Positions 42,855-54,840 of a stretch of 64,000 nt of DNA are shown in pieces. Below the pieces are notes generated by a model. That model was not told the origin of the DNA. It searched no databases and saw only the letters and a list, made by a program, of their open reading frames with translations. The number at the start of each line of letters is the position of its first letter. The stretch's first letter is position 1. A program made the translations under genes and the position numbers. This DNA comes from Numenius arquata (lineage: Eukaryota > Chordata > Aves > Charadriiformes > Scolopacidae), in assembly GCF_964106895.1 (NCBI RefSeq), contig NC_133585.1, forward strand, positions 54,828,857 to 54,892,856, written 5' to 3'.

Positions 42855-42877
42855 AAAAAAAAAAAAAAAAAAAAAAA
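42855..42877. repeat. A23 homopolymer
   Basis: Twenty-three consecutive A after AGTGGC. No retrocopy body or target duplication identified around it. Confidence 0.9.
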
Positions 42878-43349
42878 CACCAAAAGGGGAAGGGGGCAGA
42901 AAATGGAAATAGAAAAGATACTAAGATTTATTAGTGACTTTCAGTACCCTGAGTTTTGATGAAACTATGAACTTTAATGAAAATAATTGAACCTGAGTAT
43001 CTTACAGATGAACCTCCGTGAAACTAGAAAGAAAACAGTTTTCATGGCAAAGCAGCAGTTGAGTAAGAGCAATATGAAACGTGATTTCAGTCTGTGTTCC
43101 TGAAATAGAATTTTCTTGTCTGCCTCTCATATATTAGTTGTAAATGTCTTTTAGTATTTTAATATACAAGAATAAATGCTTTTTCCACTTTATGTAGAGG
43201 GTGAAAATGAAATGCGTGCTTAATGCGGATTGATCTTTCACGGGATTCTAATCTCTCTGGTTGAGAGTCATTCTCCTTGATACAGTTATTCATTCCTTTA
43301 CTCTAAAAAATGTCACTTCACTGAATATTTACCAGAAAGAAATTATCAG

Positions 43350-43561
43350 AAAGAAATTCTTTCCTGTGAGGGTGGTGAAGCACTGGAACAGGTTGCCCAG
43401 AGAAGCTGTGACTGCCCCATCCCTGGAGGGGTTCAAGGCCAGGCTGGATGGAGCTTTGAGCAACCTGCTCTAGTGGGAGATGTCCCTGCCCAGGGCAGGG
43501 GGGTTGGAACTCAATGATCTTTAAGGTCCCTTCCAACCCAAACCATTCTATGATTCTATGA
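43350..43561 (+). mobile_element. CR1 LINE 3' fragment
   Basis: From AAAGAAATTCTTTCCTGTGA through GAACAGGTTGCCCAGAGAAG, CATCCCTGGAGGGGTTCAAG and GGATGGAGCTTTGAGCAACC to AAACCATTCTATGATTCTAT. The tail is intact. The translated body shows the CR1 RT C-terminus (HWNRLPREAVTAPSLEGFKA). Confidence 0.96.
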
Positions 43562-44044
43562 ATACTCACTGAGATTTCCATTCCTGCCGGAGTCAGTAAC
43601 AAGTGCTGTTTAACTCTGGTGGGAGATGGATCAGGTTTTGAATAGATGGTCGTCTTGAAGCTGATAGAAGTTGGCTACCACAGATGTTTTTGTTCAAAAG
43701 AAATACATCACTTGAGATCTTGGCAGAATGAAAGTTAATGAGTCAGGTCCAGTAAAAAAAAGTCAGTTTGGTATCATTAAGATTATTAGTTGTAGGCTTG
43801 AGAAAGTATGTAACATACTGGTCCACAGAGAGTTTGCTTATGACCTGTATCATTAAAGTTATTATAAATTTAAAAACTGAATGTGTAAATTTTCACTAAG
43901 TGGTACTTTTAAATTGTTTATTCTAAGTTCTTTAACAAACACTTCTATTTCTGTTGTATTTATGTATGCAAAACTGCTTATTGATAGAATGTTTGTGGTT
44001 TTAAATGGAATTAAGGGCTTAATTACTATATCATCATAGGATGA
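43562..44044. other. Spacer between two convergent CR1 copies
   Basis: AT-rich single-copy sequence with no recognised feature, between the forward copy at 43350 and the reverse copy at 44045. Confidence 0.6.
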
Positions 44045-44126
44045 ATCACAGAATCACAGAATGGTTTGGGCTGGAAGGGACCTTAAAGACCACCCAGTTC
44101 CAACCCCCTGCCCTGGGCAGGGACAC
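44045..44126 (-). mobile_element. CR1 LINE 3' tip fragment
   Basis: AATCACAGAATCACAGAATG, then GTTTGGGCTGGAAGGGACCT and CCCTGCCCTGGGCAGGGACA. About 80 bp of 3' end, reverse strand. Confidence 0.94.
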
Positions 44127-47100
44127 AGAGAAATGTAAATAGTGCGTTTTCACCTATATATTTTGAAAATATATACAAGATGGCATTCAATAGTTTAATG
44201 GAACAGTCTTCCTCATAACTAGTCATGACTGGATGATATAGATCCTCCTGAAGGTTAACCACTATCTGCCCCATCATCATCTGGCTCTTCATCTATTTTT
44301 CTTTTTGAGGTGTTAAAGACTTATATATGTCCTATATATGACCTCAGAACTTCTTTGTATAAAGTTATCTAATGCTTCCATTAAAAGATAATGGGTTTAT
44401 TTCCAGATGAAAATATTCAGAATATTCAAAATTTAAAACTGAAGCTTTCTATAATTCTTTTTTCTGCTACTTTAGTTGAAGTTGTTCTCGCCTTTCAGTA
44501 ACAAATACATATGACAACCTGTGTGTGTGTGTGTTCTGTTGAAGAGTCTCTCAATGCCTTGGAGAGGGTGGTGGAACTGGACAGAAGGAGGATGGGGAGA
44601 GAAGTGGGAGCCCACGCCATGTTCCCATGGCTCATCCCCCAGAGCCACGTGCTCGCTCTCACCCAGCTTTGAAGAGAAGGAGCAGGATTATCTGCTTTGA
44701 TTGTTTCTCAGGCAAATAGGTGTTCAAGGGAATAAGGGTGATCAGGATGAAGCCAGCTGGAGGGTAAAGGGAGCAGACAATGTCAAAGAAAGGCTTTTGA
44801 GATAAAAGTGATGCAAAACAGGAGGACATGGGATCAGAAGTTGTGTGCGGTGTAGAATAAAGAGCAAGGGCTCTGTAACGCCAAGTAAAACAAAGTTTTA
44901 ATGGCTACTATATCCAAGAGCCTGGGATTTTTGAGTTCTAGAATTCCACTACCATCAGCAAACAACTGTACAACCTCCCTGCCTGATCTGCTTCAGCAGT
45001 GGAAAGATTTGTAAGGTGAAAGAGATCATTTAAGGCAGCTGAATATTTGGTATTTTATTCATATAAAATGAAATATTCAAATAAAATAAAACTCTGTTCT
45101 GCACAGCTTCTGTGAATACTTCTTCAAAGTATTCACAACTTACCCCTAATTGTATTTTTGCTATTTCTTAGTGTTGAATACACAAAACTGGAAATGACAG
45201 GAGTAAATTGTGTTTTAATTATATAAAGAACTATATAAATGTAAGTATCCTGAGAAATCACATTAATGTTATTCTGGGTACCAAACTGAAAAGTCCCTTG
45301 GCAAATAACCTGTTTGTTCCTCTATTCCACCACCTGAAAAAAGGAGGATGGTACCTTCTCTAAAATGAGGATGTTTAAAACTGTAAATACTTTTTAAATA
45401 TGTAAGAGGTTTGTAGAACATTCCAATGAAGCGGATAAGTGCACAGAAAAATCATGGAGGAATGTTCTCTGAGTTTGCAAGGTTTGGGTAATGTGCTAAA
45501 AAAAGAAAAAAGATGTGGCTTAAAGCCCAGTGTAACTCACTTGGTTTGTGAATGAGAAAAAAATCACTGCAGAATTATGTTTCCGTACGTGCTTCATAGC
45601 AGTTTTCCATTTGGGAAAAATAGTTCTGTTCAAGGCTGAGGAGAAGGACCGAGGGATTGATTCTATGAACCACAGGTGGGGGGGATGGAAAGAATACTTA
45701 TTTTCTAGTTTCATGATCCATGGCATTGCCATTTGGTTTATAATGAGAGTACTAAATGTTGCATAGAATTAGTGTTCTTACAAACTCTTACTGTCAAAAG
45801 CAGTAAGCAGATCAAAAACACAATTATAAATATCTATAATTGTTTCAATCATCGTCTATGCATTATTGATACATGTAATGTTTTTATAACCTATTTATTA
45901 ACCATAATGAATTGTTAATTTATTTAATGTACAAATCTTAGATAATGATATAGAAAGTATATAATGGGCACACCATTTGGATTAATTGACCAAATTCTTC
46001 TTTATTTGTGTGGTATCTGTGCGGGGAGTTTGCTTCATCCCTGTCCCTTTGGCTTTAGAGTGATTTCGAAGCTGACAAATGTTGTCTGGGTTAAATCAGC
46101 CAGCAGGTTTTTGGTTTTTTTTAAGATCACAAAGATTGACTGCGTTATGCCTGGCTGATTAGTATTTCAGGCAGCGACTGCTCTGTGTCAGTAACTTTAA
46201 TACTTATTAACTGCTAGATTAAGATTTGTCTCATTAAACAGCAATAAACCTAATGTACTGAAGAGTCTGTAATAGCTCATCACAACACAGTTTTCTGTAC
46301 ATTGTCATAGTCATTGACGTCCCACAGGTAGGAGGGTTCATTTGTGTTCAGAGTTTCTCTCAAAGGTGCGAATGTGTAAGTCTTTACATGCATATCCAAA
46401 AAATATTTTAATTAATTCTTTGTCTGGAAAAGTAACTTGGACATAGATAAAAAAAACCATTGTGGGCATTTATAAATATCACAGATGTGCAATTTTTTTG
46501 TACAAATGTGAAACAATGAAGGTATGATGTCTACTGGTGTCTAAAATGTGGTAAGACAAGTCCAAGCCAGATTGTGTCCACTTTTATAGTTCTTCCTTCT
46601 AAAGCCCAGCCAGGGAGGGTCTGATTCTTACCAGGTTTTGCAGCTACTTCTACCATGCAACTGTCCAATAATTGAAGCTTAAGGATGGTGGCAAAGATGA
46701 GGTGGCTGTCAGGGACAAAAGGGCAAGGAGATGGGAAACTTTTCTAAGGGTCTTGGCACACCAAGTAGTAAAAAAATTTAAAAAAAAGAAAGATATTGGC
46801 CTAAACCCATCCCTAAACTACTGCTGCTTCCTCTCAGTTGTATTAGCGGAAGTTAAATCTTCTCATCGATGTTTACCCAAGAAAACAATGATTTCGGGTG
46901 TAGGGTGAGGCTGTGCTATTTGGAAATAATTGTGGTGTGATGTCACCTAGTTCTGGCTCTCCACCTCATATTCTGCATATCGTATTGATGTTACGGTGTT
47001 AATTTGATTTTTAAGTTGATGAGACAAGCCACATGTTTGCAGTCAAGCACACGCTCGATACCTTACTCAACGGAGCCTCGTGTAGGTACCTAAATAGTAA

Positions 47101-47385
47101 CTGAGCCAATTTCTTTGACAAGCTGCGAGTTGTGCAGCCAGAAGCTTCTGCTTAAATTAGGTCTTTGTTAGAATGACAATTGGCAGGGCTGGGAAAGGTG
47201 ACACTGATGCCTTGAAGGAAGCATACGACATACAGGATGATCATTTACCTGTCCATCAAAAAAGAAGAAGAAAAAAATGAAGTAATGGGGGAAAAAGTGG
47301 TGCTTGTTTCCTGCCTGATTGGCAAAGAGAATGAGGTGTTTTTCTTTAGAAATGTAGTTCTAGTCAATCCAAGGTAGCTTCTCAG
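44127..47385. other. Unique intron DNA, no gene seen
   Basis: Contains a GT repeat at 44520-44534 and GC-richer sequence at about 44550-44700 of unknown origin. A stem with 11-bp perfect arms (TGTGAATACTT and AAGTATTCACA, 45111-45137) and a 9-bp-arm stem near 45821-45844 (ACAATTATA and TATAATTGT) are present. No exon or family resemblance. Confidence 0.6.
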
Positions 47386-47670
47386 GCTCTTCTCAGTGGT
47401 GCCTGGTGACAGGACAAGGGGCAACAGGTGCAAACTGGAACACGGGAAATTCCATCTGAACGTGAGGAAAAACTCCTTTACTGTGAGGGTGGCAGAGCCC
47501 TGGAACAGGCTGCCCAGAGGTGTGAAGTTTCCTTCTCTGGAGAGATTCAAACCCTGCCTGGACATGTTCCTGTGCAACCTGCTCTGGGTGACCCTGCGCT
47601 GGCAGGGGGTTGGACTAGATGATCTCCAGAGGTCCCTTCCAACTCCCACCATTCAGTGATTCTGTGATTC
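47386..47670 (+). mobile_element. CR1 LINE 3' fragment, 'GACCTCT' subgroup
   Basis: Starts near CTCTTCTCAGTGGTGCCTGG and continues through GACAGGACAAGGGGCAACAG, TTTACTGTGAGGGTGGCAGA, GAACAGGCTGCCCAGAGGTG and CTGGACATGTTCCTGTGCAA. It ends at CCAGAGGTCCCTTCC and CATTCAGTGATTCTGTGATT. Its body differs from the copies with CATCCCTGGAGGGGTTCAAG, marking another CR1 subgroup. The 135-codon minus-strand open frame and the 87-codon plus-strand frame across it are LINE-derived. Confidence 0.94.
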
Positions 47671-47729
47671 CCTGTATTGTTGAGAGTTACAGAGCAGGAA
47701 AGAGATGTGGAGTAGCTCTTTGGGGTGTT

Positions 47730-47886
47730 CACAGAATCACGGAATGATATAGAGTTGGAAGGGACCTCTGGTTAACATCTAGTCCAACCCCCTGCCAGAG
47801 CAAGTCCACCCAGAGCAGGTTGCACAGGAACGTGTCCAGTCAGATTTTAAATGTCTCCAGAGAAGGACACTCCACCACCTCTCTGG
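47730..47886 (-). mobile_element. CR1 LINE 3' fragment, same subgroup, inverted
   Basis: CACAGAATCACGGAATGATA, GAGTTGGAAGGGACCTCTGG, CCCAGAGCAGGTTGCACAGG and TGTCTCCAGAGAAGGACACT. This is the same subgroup as the forward copy at 47386. The two 3' ends face each other with about 60 bp between, so the pair forms a long imperfect inverted repeat. Confidence 0.93.
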
Positions 47887-49649
47887 TGATGTGCAGCTTC
47901 TGCCAAAGCTTGGAATGTCCCTTCATGATGGGAAATCTAGACCTTTGATCATGGCTCTTGATGAGACTTTACTGCCAAGCCACCAATTCTCCGCTGGTGG
48001 CTTAGGTTAGCATTCTGCCAAAAAGTACGCATCAGGTGGATGGCTTCATAGTGCTGTTCTGGGAATGCGTGACATTCAGCAATTCCCATCATTCATTAGA
48101 AAGTTATCCACGTTCAACAAATGCTTTGGTGCAACAGAGGAAATCAACAAGCTGTTTGACCATTGATAAAAGAGCACAGTCCAGTATGACAGAATAGGAA
48201 TTTTTGTACTCCCACCATTGAGTGTTGCTGAGTTATAGCCACTGAAAGACGGGGTGAAATTATTGTATGTGCTGGTTAATTCAGATTTACTTTTTTTTAT
48301 ATATTTTCAACAGATAAATTCTTCATTTCATTCTGTTCCCTGCTGGACATTATAGTAGAATTATATAGAATGTATATTTATCCATATCCAGCTGTGTTTC
48401 CATTACCCAGGAGAAGAGGCTGTAGGTATCCCTTGGTGGGTTTTTTTTCCAGATTTCAGTGCAGTTAATGATGGAACAAAACAAAAGGATATTTGTTATC
48501 TGTGGGTTAAATAACTACATACTTGTGACTCCTAATTGAGGAGAACTAGAGGACCTCCTTTCCCTTGCTGTTTAAGTTCCATGCTATGGGCTTTGATGAG
48601 AACTAGAACCGTGTTTATTTATGTTGTGTCTTTAAACTTAGTTGAAAACTTACTATAATATAGTTTAGCACAGATATAAAATACGCCTTTAATTTGGTTT
48701 TGCAAGTTTATTATAGCAGGTGATGGTACCACAGGAATTATAGCTCTCTCTGCCAGGTGGATTTGCTAAATAGAGTTGTTTGAAGAGCTCAGTGTTATCC
48801 TGTTGCAGGCTTCTTGGAAGAATATTTCTTCTCTTTAGCTAAGTAGCATATTTCATACTATTATCACTGCGCATTAAAACTGTGAATTATTTGGAACCCA
48901 TTTAAGCAATCCATTTGAGATTTCATTACCTTGCACATAACTGAAGAATTGTGTTTGGGAGAGAGAGATCTCGTGTCATGTACTATATTTTATTACAGTT
49001 CTTATTACAGACTAGATCCAGTAATGATACAGAATTTAATCTGGAAGAGGATACCTGCATCTTTGTTTTGTATTGCCTTGCAATTAGTTGGCCTCATTCC
49101 TGAAAATCTTTTTGAGATTTTCTGTGGGCATTATTCTTGCTCTTCTGTGTATCATGTTGCTTATAACAGTTTAATCAAAATACCCTGTTATTTATTTCCT
49201 TTTCCACTGTAGTCTTAGCAGCCAGGATCTCAGAATTAATTCTGTGGTAAAAGTAATTTTTTTTGTTGCTTAATAGGTAATCCTGTAATAGTAAACATTC
49301 TCACAGAAAGCTAATTGGAAGAAGTCATCTCCTGAATGAGACTAAGAAAGGTGCTTTAGTTGTTAGGGTTTGATACAGCGAGGTGATAATGTTTACTTCT
49401 ATTTTCCAGTAGATCTTGTATGAGGGTAGAGGGTGGGAGCGGAGCGGGGATGTGTCTCATGAAGGACCGTGGGACACAGAGGACAACCATGTGGGATTGG
49501 TACACAGCGCTTCTGGACCACATTGTCCAGCTCACAGTACAAGGACGCTCTGATTAATTCCCAAATGTTCCTTCCCCTGATTTGCAGCTTTGTTAAACTG
49601 CATCTCAAATATCTTGTGTGTCTTCCATACCCAGCGACCTTTCAGTCCC
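47887..49649. other. Unique intron DNA, no gene seen
   Basis: No recognised repeat beyond faint CR1-like wording for about 25 bp after the element at 47730. No coding similarity. Confidence 0.6.
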
Positions 49650-49946
49650 AAAAGGGGCTCCAGGAAAGCTGGGGAGGGACTCGTGATCAGGGAGGGGAGC
49701 CATAGGCTGAGGGGGAAGGGTTTGACACTGAAAGAGGGGAGATGGAGATGAGATCTGGGAAAGCAATTCTTTGCTGTGAGGGTGGTGAGACCCTGGCCCA
49801 GGTTGCCCAGAGAAGCTGTGGCTGCCCCATCCCTGGACGGAGCTTTGAGCACCCTGGTCTGGTGGGAGGTGTCCCTGCCTAGGGCAGGGGGTGGGACTGG
49901 GTGGGCTTTAAGGTCCCTTCCAACCCAAACCCTTCTGTGATTCTAC
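49650..49946 (+). mobile_element. CR1 LINE 3' fragment
   Basis: Begins near AAAAGGGGCTCCAGGAAAGC, then GGGACTCGTGATCAGGGAGG, GAAAGAGGGGAGATGGAGAT, CAATTCTTTGCTGTGAGGGT and GTCCCTGCCTAGGGCAGGGG. The tail is CTTCTGTGATTCTA. A gap of about 20 bp relative to other copies lies after CATCCCTGGACGGAGC. Confidence 0.94.
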
Positions 49947-50799
49947 TTGGGACAATATTGAGGGAACCACATTGCTTCTGCCTGTTGCTCTGCTGGGATG
50001 CCTTGGAGAACAGTTTCGGATCAGGAAGTTGTACCTCATATTGAATAATTTGGGTTTTTTTGGTACTAGATCTAAGTAAAATGTGTTGCTTTTTGTTCAG
50101 TACTATGTGTTCTGATGGGTGTATTTATCAATTAAAATATTACATAACAGTAGCTTGACTTGACGAGGTTAAGGCCAGCTTAATGAAATTCAGAACTAAA
50201 TCTTCATGTTTCATGATGGTCTGTATTTGAGTTGATTGCCCATGAAAGCTGTGTGACAAGTGCTACAAATTTAGATATGAAAAAGCGCATGACTAACCAG
50301 GCATGGAAGGCACGGGAGATTTTCTTATTTTGTTTTCCATTTCAAGTTTCTGTAGTTCTCTTGCATCTTACTTGGGCTCTGCTGTCATGTCTCCTAATAT
50401 AGATAGAAAAATCTTGAAGAAAAATGAGAAAAAATGTAATTAAAATGCTATATGATCTTCAGAGGTGCTTTTTCACATTATCTGATTAACCAGTAATGTA
50501 TTGGAGATGTAGCTATTTGGGATTAATCATCCTAGATGTTCTAGCTGAAAATGCATTGTAAAAGAGGAAAAAAGCAAAACCAGAAAATCCTTCTGTATTC
50601 TCTATGTTTACTTTTTAATGTGTTTTCTTAATATTAATTTTCTCCATGTTAATTTTTCCACAGAAATCTGGGATGGATGGGTTTTCGTAACAGTTTATGT
50701 AAAAGACAGTAGCATAATTGCAGTCTGAAACTGGTTCTGATATCATTAGTTTAAGCTTCACTTCCACAGACTTACATGGCAAGAAATGTAGGTCCTGAA
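49947..50799. other. Unique intron DNA, no gene seen
   Basis: AT-rich, nothing recognised. Confidence 0.6.
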
Positions 50800-50985
50800 T
50801 TTCTCTTTTTCTCTCTTCTCTTCTCTTCTCTTCTCTTCTCTTCTCTTCTCTTCTCTTCTCTTCTCTTCTCTTCTCTTCTCTTCTCTTCTCTTCTCTTCTC
50901 TTCTCTTCTCTTCTCTTCTCTTCTCTTCTCTCTTCTTTTTTCTTCTTTTTTTTCTTCTTTTTTTCTTCTTTTTTTTCTCCCCCCT
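50800..50985. repeat. Pure pyrimidine tract with (TTCTC)n microsatellite
   Basis: From 50800 to 50985 the + strand has only C and T (186 nt). The core, about 50813-50931, is an almost perfect TTCTC pentanucleotide repeat of about 24 copies. A degenerate CTTCTTTTTT section follows, ending in CTCCCCCCT. The long open frames on both strands (SLLFS and REEKR repeats) are translation artefacts. Confidence 0.97.
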
Positions 50986-51856
50986 AAATGCCCTGCCCAG
51001 AAATGGATTGTGTGTTTTATTTGTCAGTTCTATGTCCTGATCTGCACTGAGGAGAAAGAGTTCATGTATCAATAATACGCAAACAAAGAGATGTTTGTGG
51101 TGTGCAATTTGGGTGCATAATTAGCATGTAAATCACAAGGACAATTTCTGCTTCTGCTCAAGACCTAAATCTTTTGCCTTTTTAATGTAGAGAAGAAATC
51201 CTATAAACAGACATGATCAACTTATGTTTGGCTGCTGCACTTGGAGATATGTTAGAAAACTGGAGTTTTGGAGTTCTATTTTATCCATGTAAAACAAAAT
51301 TCCTTGTCTTGTCATCTTCTGTGTATTTCATTATTACATTTTCTCGGTGGAATGATTTATAATAAAATTAAATAAAAGAACAGTGCAGTTCTTCATGTTG
51401 AAAGCTACAAAGAAGAATAGTGTTTTGGATTACTTCCTGTGCTTTATGTAAAAATACATGGTCCCAGCAGATCTAGATTTTCACCTGGGGGAAAAATGTT
51501 GGTAAACATAAGGAAAATAAGAACAGCAAATGCTGAATTATATCGCACAAGGTTATTGTGCAGAGTGAACTGTTTAAAAAATATTGAAACCTGTATTTGC
51601 AGATGAAAACAAACATCAAAGGAGCATATGATATTTTTTTATCTTTCCTGGTGATTATTTCTGTGGCTGTAGGTTTTAATTGCCTTGTGAAGACTGTGTT
51701 TGGAGCCTGTCTCACAGAGGTGTGTGCACACACCTTGTACGCCTGAGACGCATCCTCTAGCAGTGGTTTAATATCATTGTGCAACTTAAAATAACATTTC
51801 TATTCCTTTATTAAACATCTATTTTCACATTCTAAACAGTTAAAAAAAAAAATCAG

Positions 51857-51888
51857 AGCAAATGTTACCTACAGCAAATGTTACCTCT
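51857..51888. repeat. 16-bp tandem duplication
   Basis: Two adjacent copies of AGCAAATGTTACCTMY that differ only in the last two bases (AC or CT). Confidence 0.9.
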
Positions 51889-53098
51889 ATGGTGTATGAA
51901 TGATGTGTGGGATCCATTTTAAAAATCTTTGTCTTGATCCACTGATTTGCTTTAATTTTGATTTGACAACATGGAAAACTCCAGAGTTACTCATGAAGTA
52001 AATAGTGAGAAAGGTAATAGGCCTGTGGAAGAGCTGAATAAATGAGCAAGGCCTTGAGAATACCTGATTATTTGAAAATTTCGTGTGCTTGGAGGAATTT
52101 TCTTTTTCCAATAATTTTTCTGTGAGTGAAAAAGTCTTGAATTGGTAAAATATTGTACTATTAAAAGCTTCCCTCAAAGGCTTATAAGCGTGAACAGTTT
52201 TAATGTGAGGGATGAACAGAAGGACGACTTCTCCACAAACTATAAATCAGGTTCAGTTATTTTTCAACTTCAAAAATGATTGGGGAAAAAAAAGGGGATT
52301 TGTTCCTGATGATATTTTTCACTGGATTTCACATTATTATATTTTATTGTATTACGCTGTTTTTACTCCCTTATGCAATTTTACTCTATTGCACTGTTTC
52401 ACTATAATAAAGCTGAATTAAGGTTACTGCCCCTGGATTTTTGATGCCATTTGTGGGGTGTTGGTGTGTGCTGAGCTCCCACGGGACCTGGTGCGTGAGG
52501 AGCAGCCCCAGGACATGGGTACACAGCTAGATGCATCCAAATAACAACACCCACACAATTAAAGGCAGCACTTGTAGCTGAGTGTTGCCTTAATTAAATC
52601 TGTTCTCGTTCAGACTATCAGCTATTTTTGTTCTGTGTTGTCATTTCTTTAACTTTCTCTCTGCCACCTCCCTGCCCCAGGCTACGGCAATATTAAGACG
52701 CGCTCTCCCTGCAGTCCGTGTGTCCCTGTAAATATTTAGGTCTACCTTATTTTTTCATCTCTGACTTTACAGGCCCTCATACATCACTCCCATTATCACT
52801 CTCCTGTCATCTCTCCCTCTTTTTTCACTTTTTCATATATTGCTGATGGTGTTACTGGTTTCCTGAGGCTTTTTCTGCTGTTATTCTGTGCTGAAAATGG
52901 CAATGGGCGTTTTGTGCTAAACCCTGATTGCATGCAGCTGTGTATTTCCCGGCAGTCCTTGCTCCATGGGTGCATTTTCAGTACGTATTTCTGATTTTTA
53001 TGCCTTTTAGACAACAGATTATCCAGTGTAGGATCCTTTTCTAGTACTTGGATGTCCTCTGTTTATCTGCATGCAGAAATAGTTATTCCAAAAGCATT

Positions 53099-53141
53099 TA
53101 TATATCTGGATTTATATATATATTTATATATATTTATATAG
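53099..53141. repeat. TA/TTTA-rich simple repeat
   Basis: TATATATCTGGATTTATATATATATTT continues as TATATATATTTATATAG; AT dinucleotides with interruptions. Shown here in pieces: TTTATATATATATTT and ATATATTTATATAG. Confidence 0.8.
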
Positions 53142-54840
53142 TCTGTTCCTAAGACTTCCCGCTGATGGGAATCCGGGATATAAACCCCCATAGTCCAACA
53201 GTCCCAAGTTTCACAGAGGCGGTGGGTCACTTGTACAACAGTTTAATAAAACATTGGCAGCAGTTTGAGCACATGAATTCGTACCTTTTACGTTTGGTAT
53301 TTTACAGTTGGCTGTGATATAGTAACTTATCCTTAAAAAAGTAGTCTCAAGCTCCATCTTTCTTTATATTTTTATACAACAGGCATACATAGTTGGGAAT
53401 TACCCCAATTTTTGGAGTCTGTTTGTCTTGTACATGTTTAGTATATCCATTTATATTTTTCTTACAGGAATTTTCCAGCGGTTTAAATACTGCCTTTTGT
53501 AGTACCTATATTTACAAAATATCAACAGAGGTCTATATTTATCTAAAATGTGTGTATATTTGAAAATGGCTTAAACTGTTCTCTTCAGATAATCTTGTTT
53601 ATAAATAGCTGCTAAACATATATATATGGCAGATTGATAATTGTTCATTAAATACAGAACATGAATGTTTGATCAGACAGAGAAAATTACTACTTTGGAT
53701 ACCCAGGCTAAAGGAAACAAGAACTTACTAACTTAAAGAAAAAAATGTGGAATTATGTGTAGAGGCCACGTGTATTTTGTGAAAAGTGGACATACTTTTG
53801 TTAGAGAATGGCTTTTTTTGTGCCTTTTTTTTTTCTTTTAATATATCTCTGGCATTCCTGTGATTTAGCATAGTCTAAAGCTTTCAGAGTACGTTAAAAT
53901 ATATAGACTCACACCTGTTGAATATCTTGTAAGTAATTTTTAATTGGCTGTTATCTATATAAACATTTAAAATTTATAGACATCACTTTGTTTTCTATCT
54001 AAATCCTTTTGTGGCATAAACTGGTCATGCTTAGCAGAAAATAAAGCTTCTAGCTGCTGAGTCAATGCACATTTGGCTTCCCTCAGCCAGTGTCTCTTGC
54101 CTTCCCTGTCCTGCCCGAAGGCATCAGGAAGGGCGCTATGGGGTGTGAAGGTCCTTTTGGGAGCGATGGGATTTGGGAGGGTCAGAGGTGACTCTCATTT
54201 TCATGAACCTACATGAAAAACCAGGCAAGGCAGGGCCAGACACCTGAGTGTCCTTGCTGGAGACAGGGTATGTGGTGGAACTGGGTATTGTGTAGGCACT
54301 CTGATGGCTGGAAGAAAGATAGAAGGTTTTGTATAAATCAAGAGAAATTGCTCCAAATATCTTCATTTATTCTTACGAGGTATTTGAGCGATGCACAAAG
54401 AATTGGTGCTGTGGGTAGGAGCAATCCTGTTGTCATCACTGTACAGATGAAAAAATGGAATAAATCTATGGTGATGGAAGGAATTGAACTAAACGTCTTC
54501 TTTCTGTGGTTTTCCTGTTATTGAGGATCCTTCTCAATAATCCAATAGGTGAGCACCAGGAATTGTGAATAGAGGTATAACATGGGATTGACATTGTAAC
54601 CTGCTCTGAATAATAACATGAAACCATACAGGGAATTAACTGTTTTAACACTTCGTGTTAATCAGGCAGCATGTCTACATTTAATAGGTCAAGTCGCAAC
54701 TCAGAAAACTCAGAAGTTGAATTAACCCGTCAAATTTTTCCGACATTATGGGTTGTTATACTTGACCTAATCTCTCTTTGGCCCCTGGTCTTCATTTTTC
54801 AGAAGTGTTTCTCAAGAGTGAAACCTTTCTTTTTACTTTC

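Larger units (their letters stand above)
38461..43349. other. Unique intron DNA, no gene seen
   Basis: Contains an A/C-rich simple repeat at 40659-40712, an A/G-rich run near 41157-41192 and A23 at 42855-42877. A 10-bp inverted repeat (CCCTCCTGCT and AGCAGGAGGG) lies at 41920-41956. No exon or repeat family recognised. Confidence 0.6.
50986..54840. other. Unique intron DNA upstream of the exon, no gene seen
   Basis: Includes a 16-bp tandem duplication at 51857-51888 (AGCAAATGTTACCTAC then AGCAAATGTTACCTCT) and TA-rich simple sequence at 53099-53139. No repeat family was recognised in this 3.9 kb that leads to the splice acceptor. Confidence 0.6.

Noticed and set aside
42855..42877. A23 run (and T21, T28 elsewhere) as the tail of a processed pseudogene
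   Set aside because: No gene-like body beside the run and no target duplication found by eye.
47245..47652. 135-codon open frame on the minus strand, the longest in the window
   Set aside because: It is antisense to the CR1 copy at 47386 for most of its length and has no protein family signature.
50758..51075. Open frames of about 100 codons on both strands with SLLFS or REEKR repeats
   Set aside because: They exist only because a pentanucleotide repeat lacks stop codons.
54430..54500. CACTGTACAGATGAAAAAATGG resembles the core of a MIR-type SINE
   Set aside because: Similarity covers only about 20 bp plus a vague GGAATTGAAC end; too short to call.
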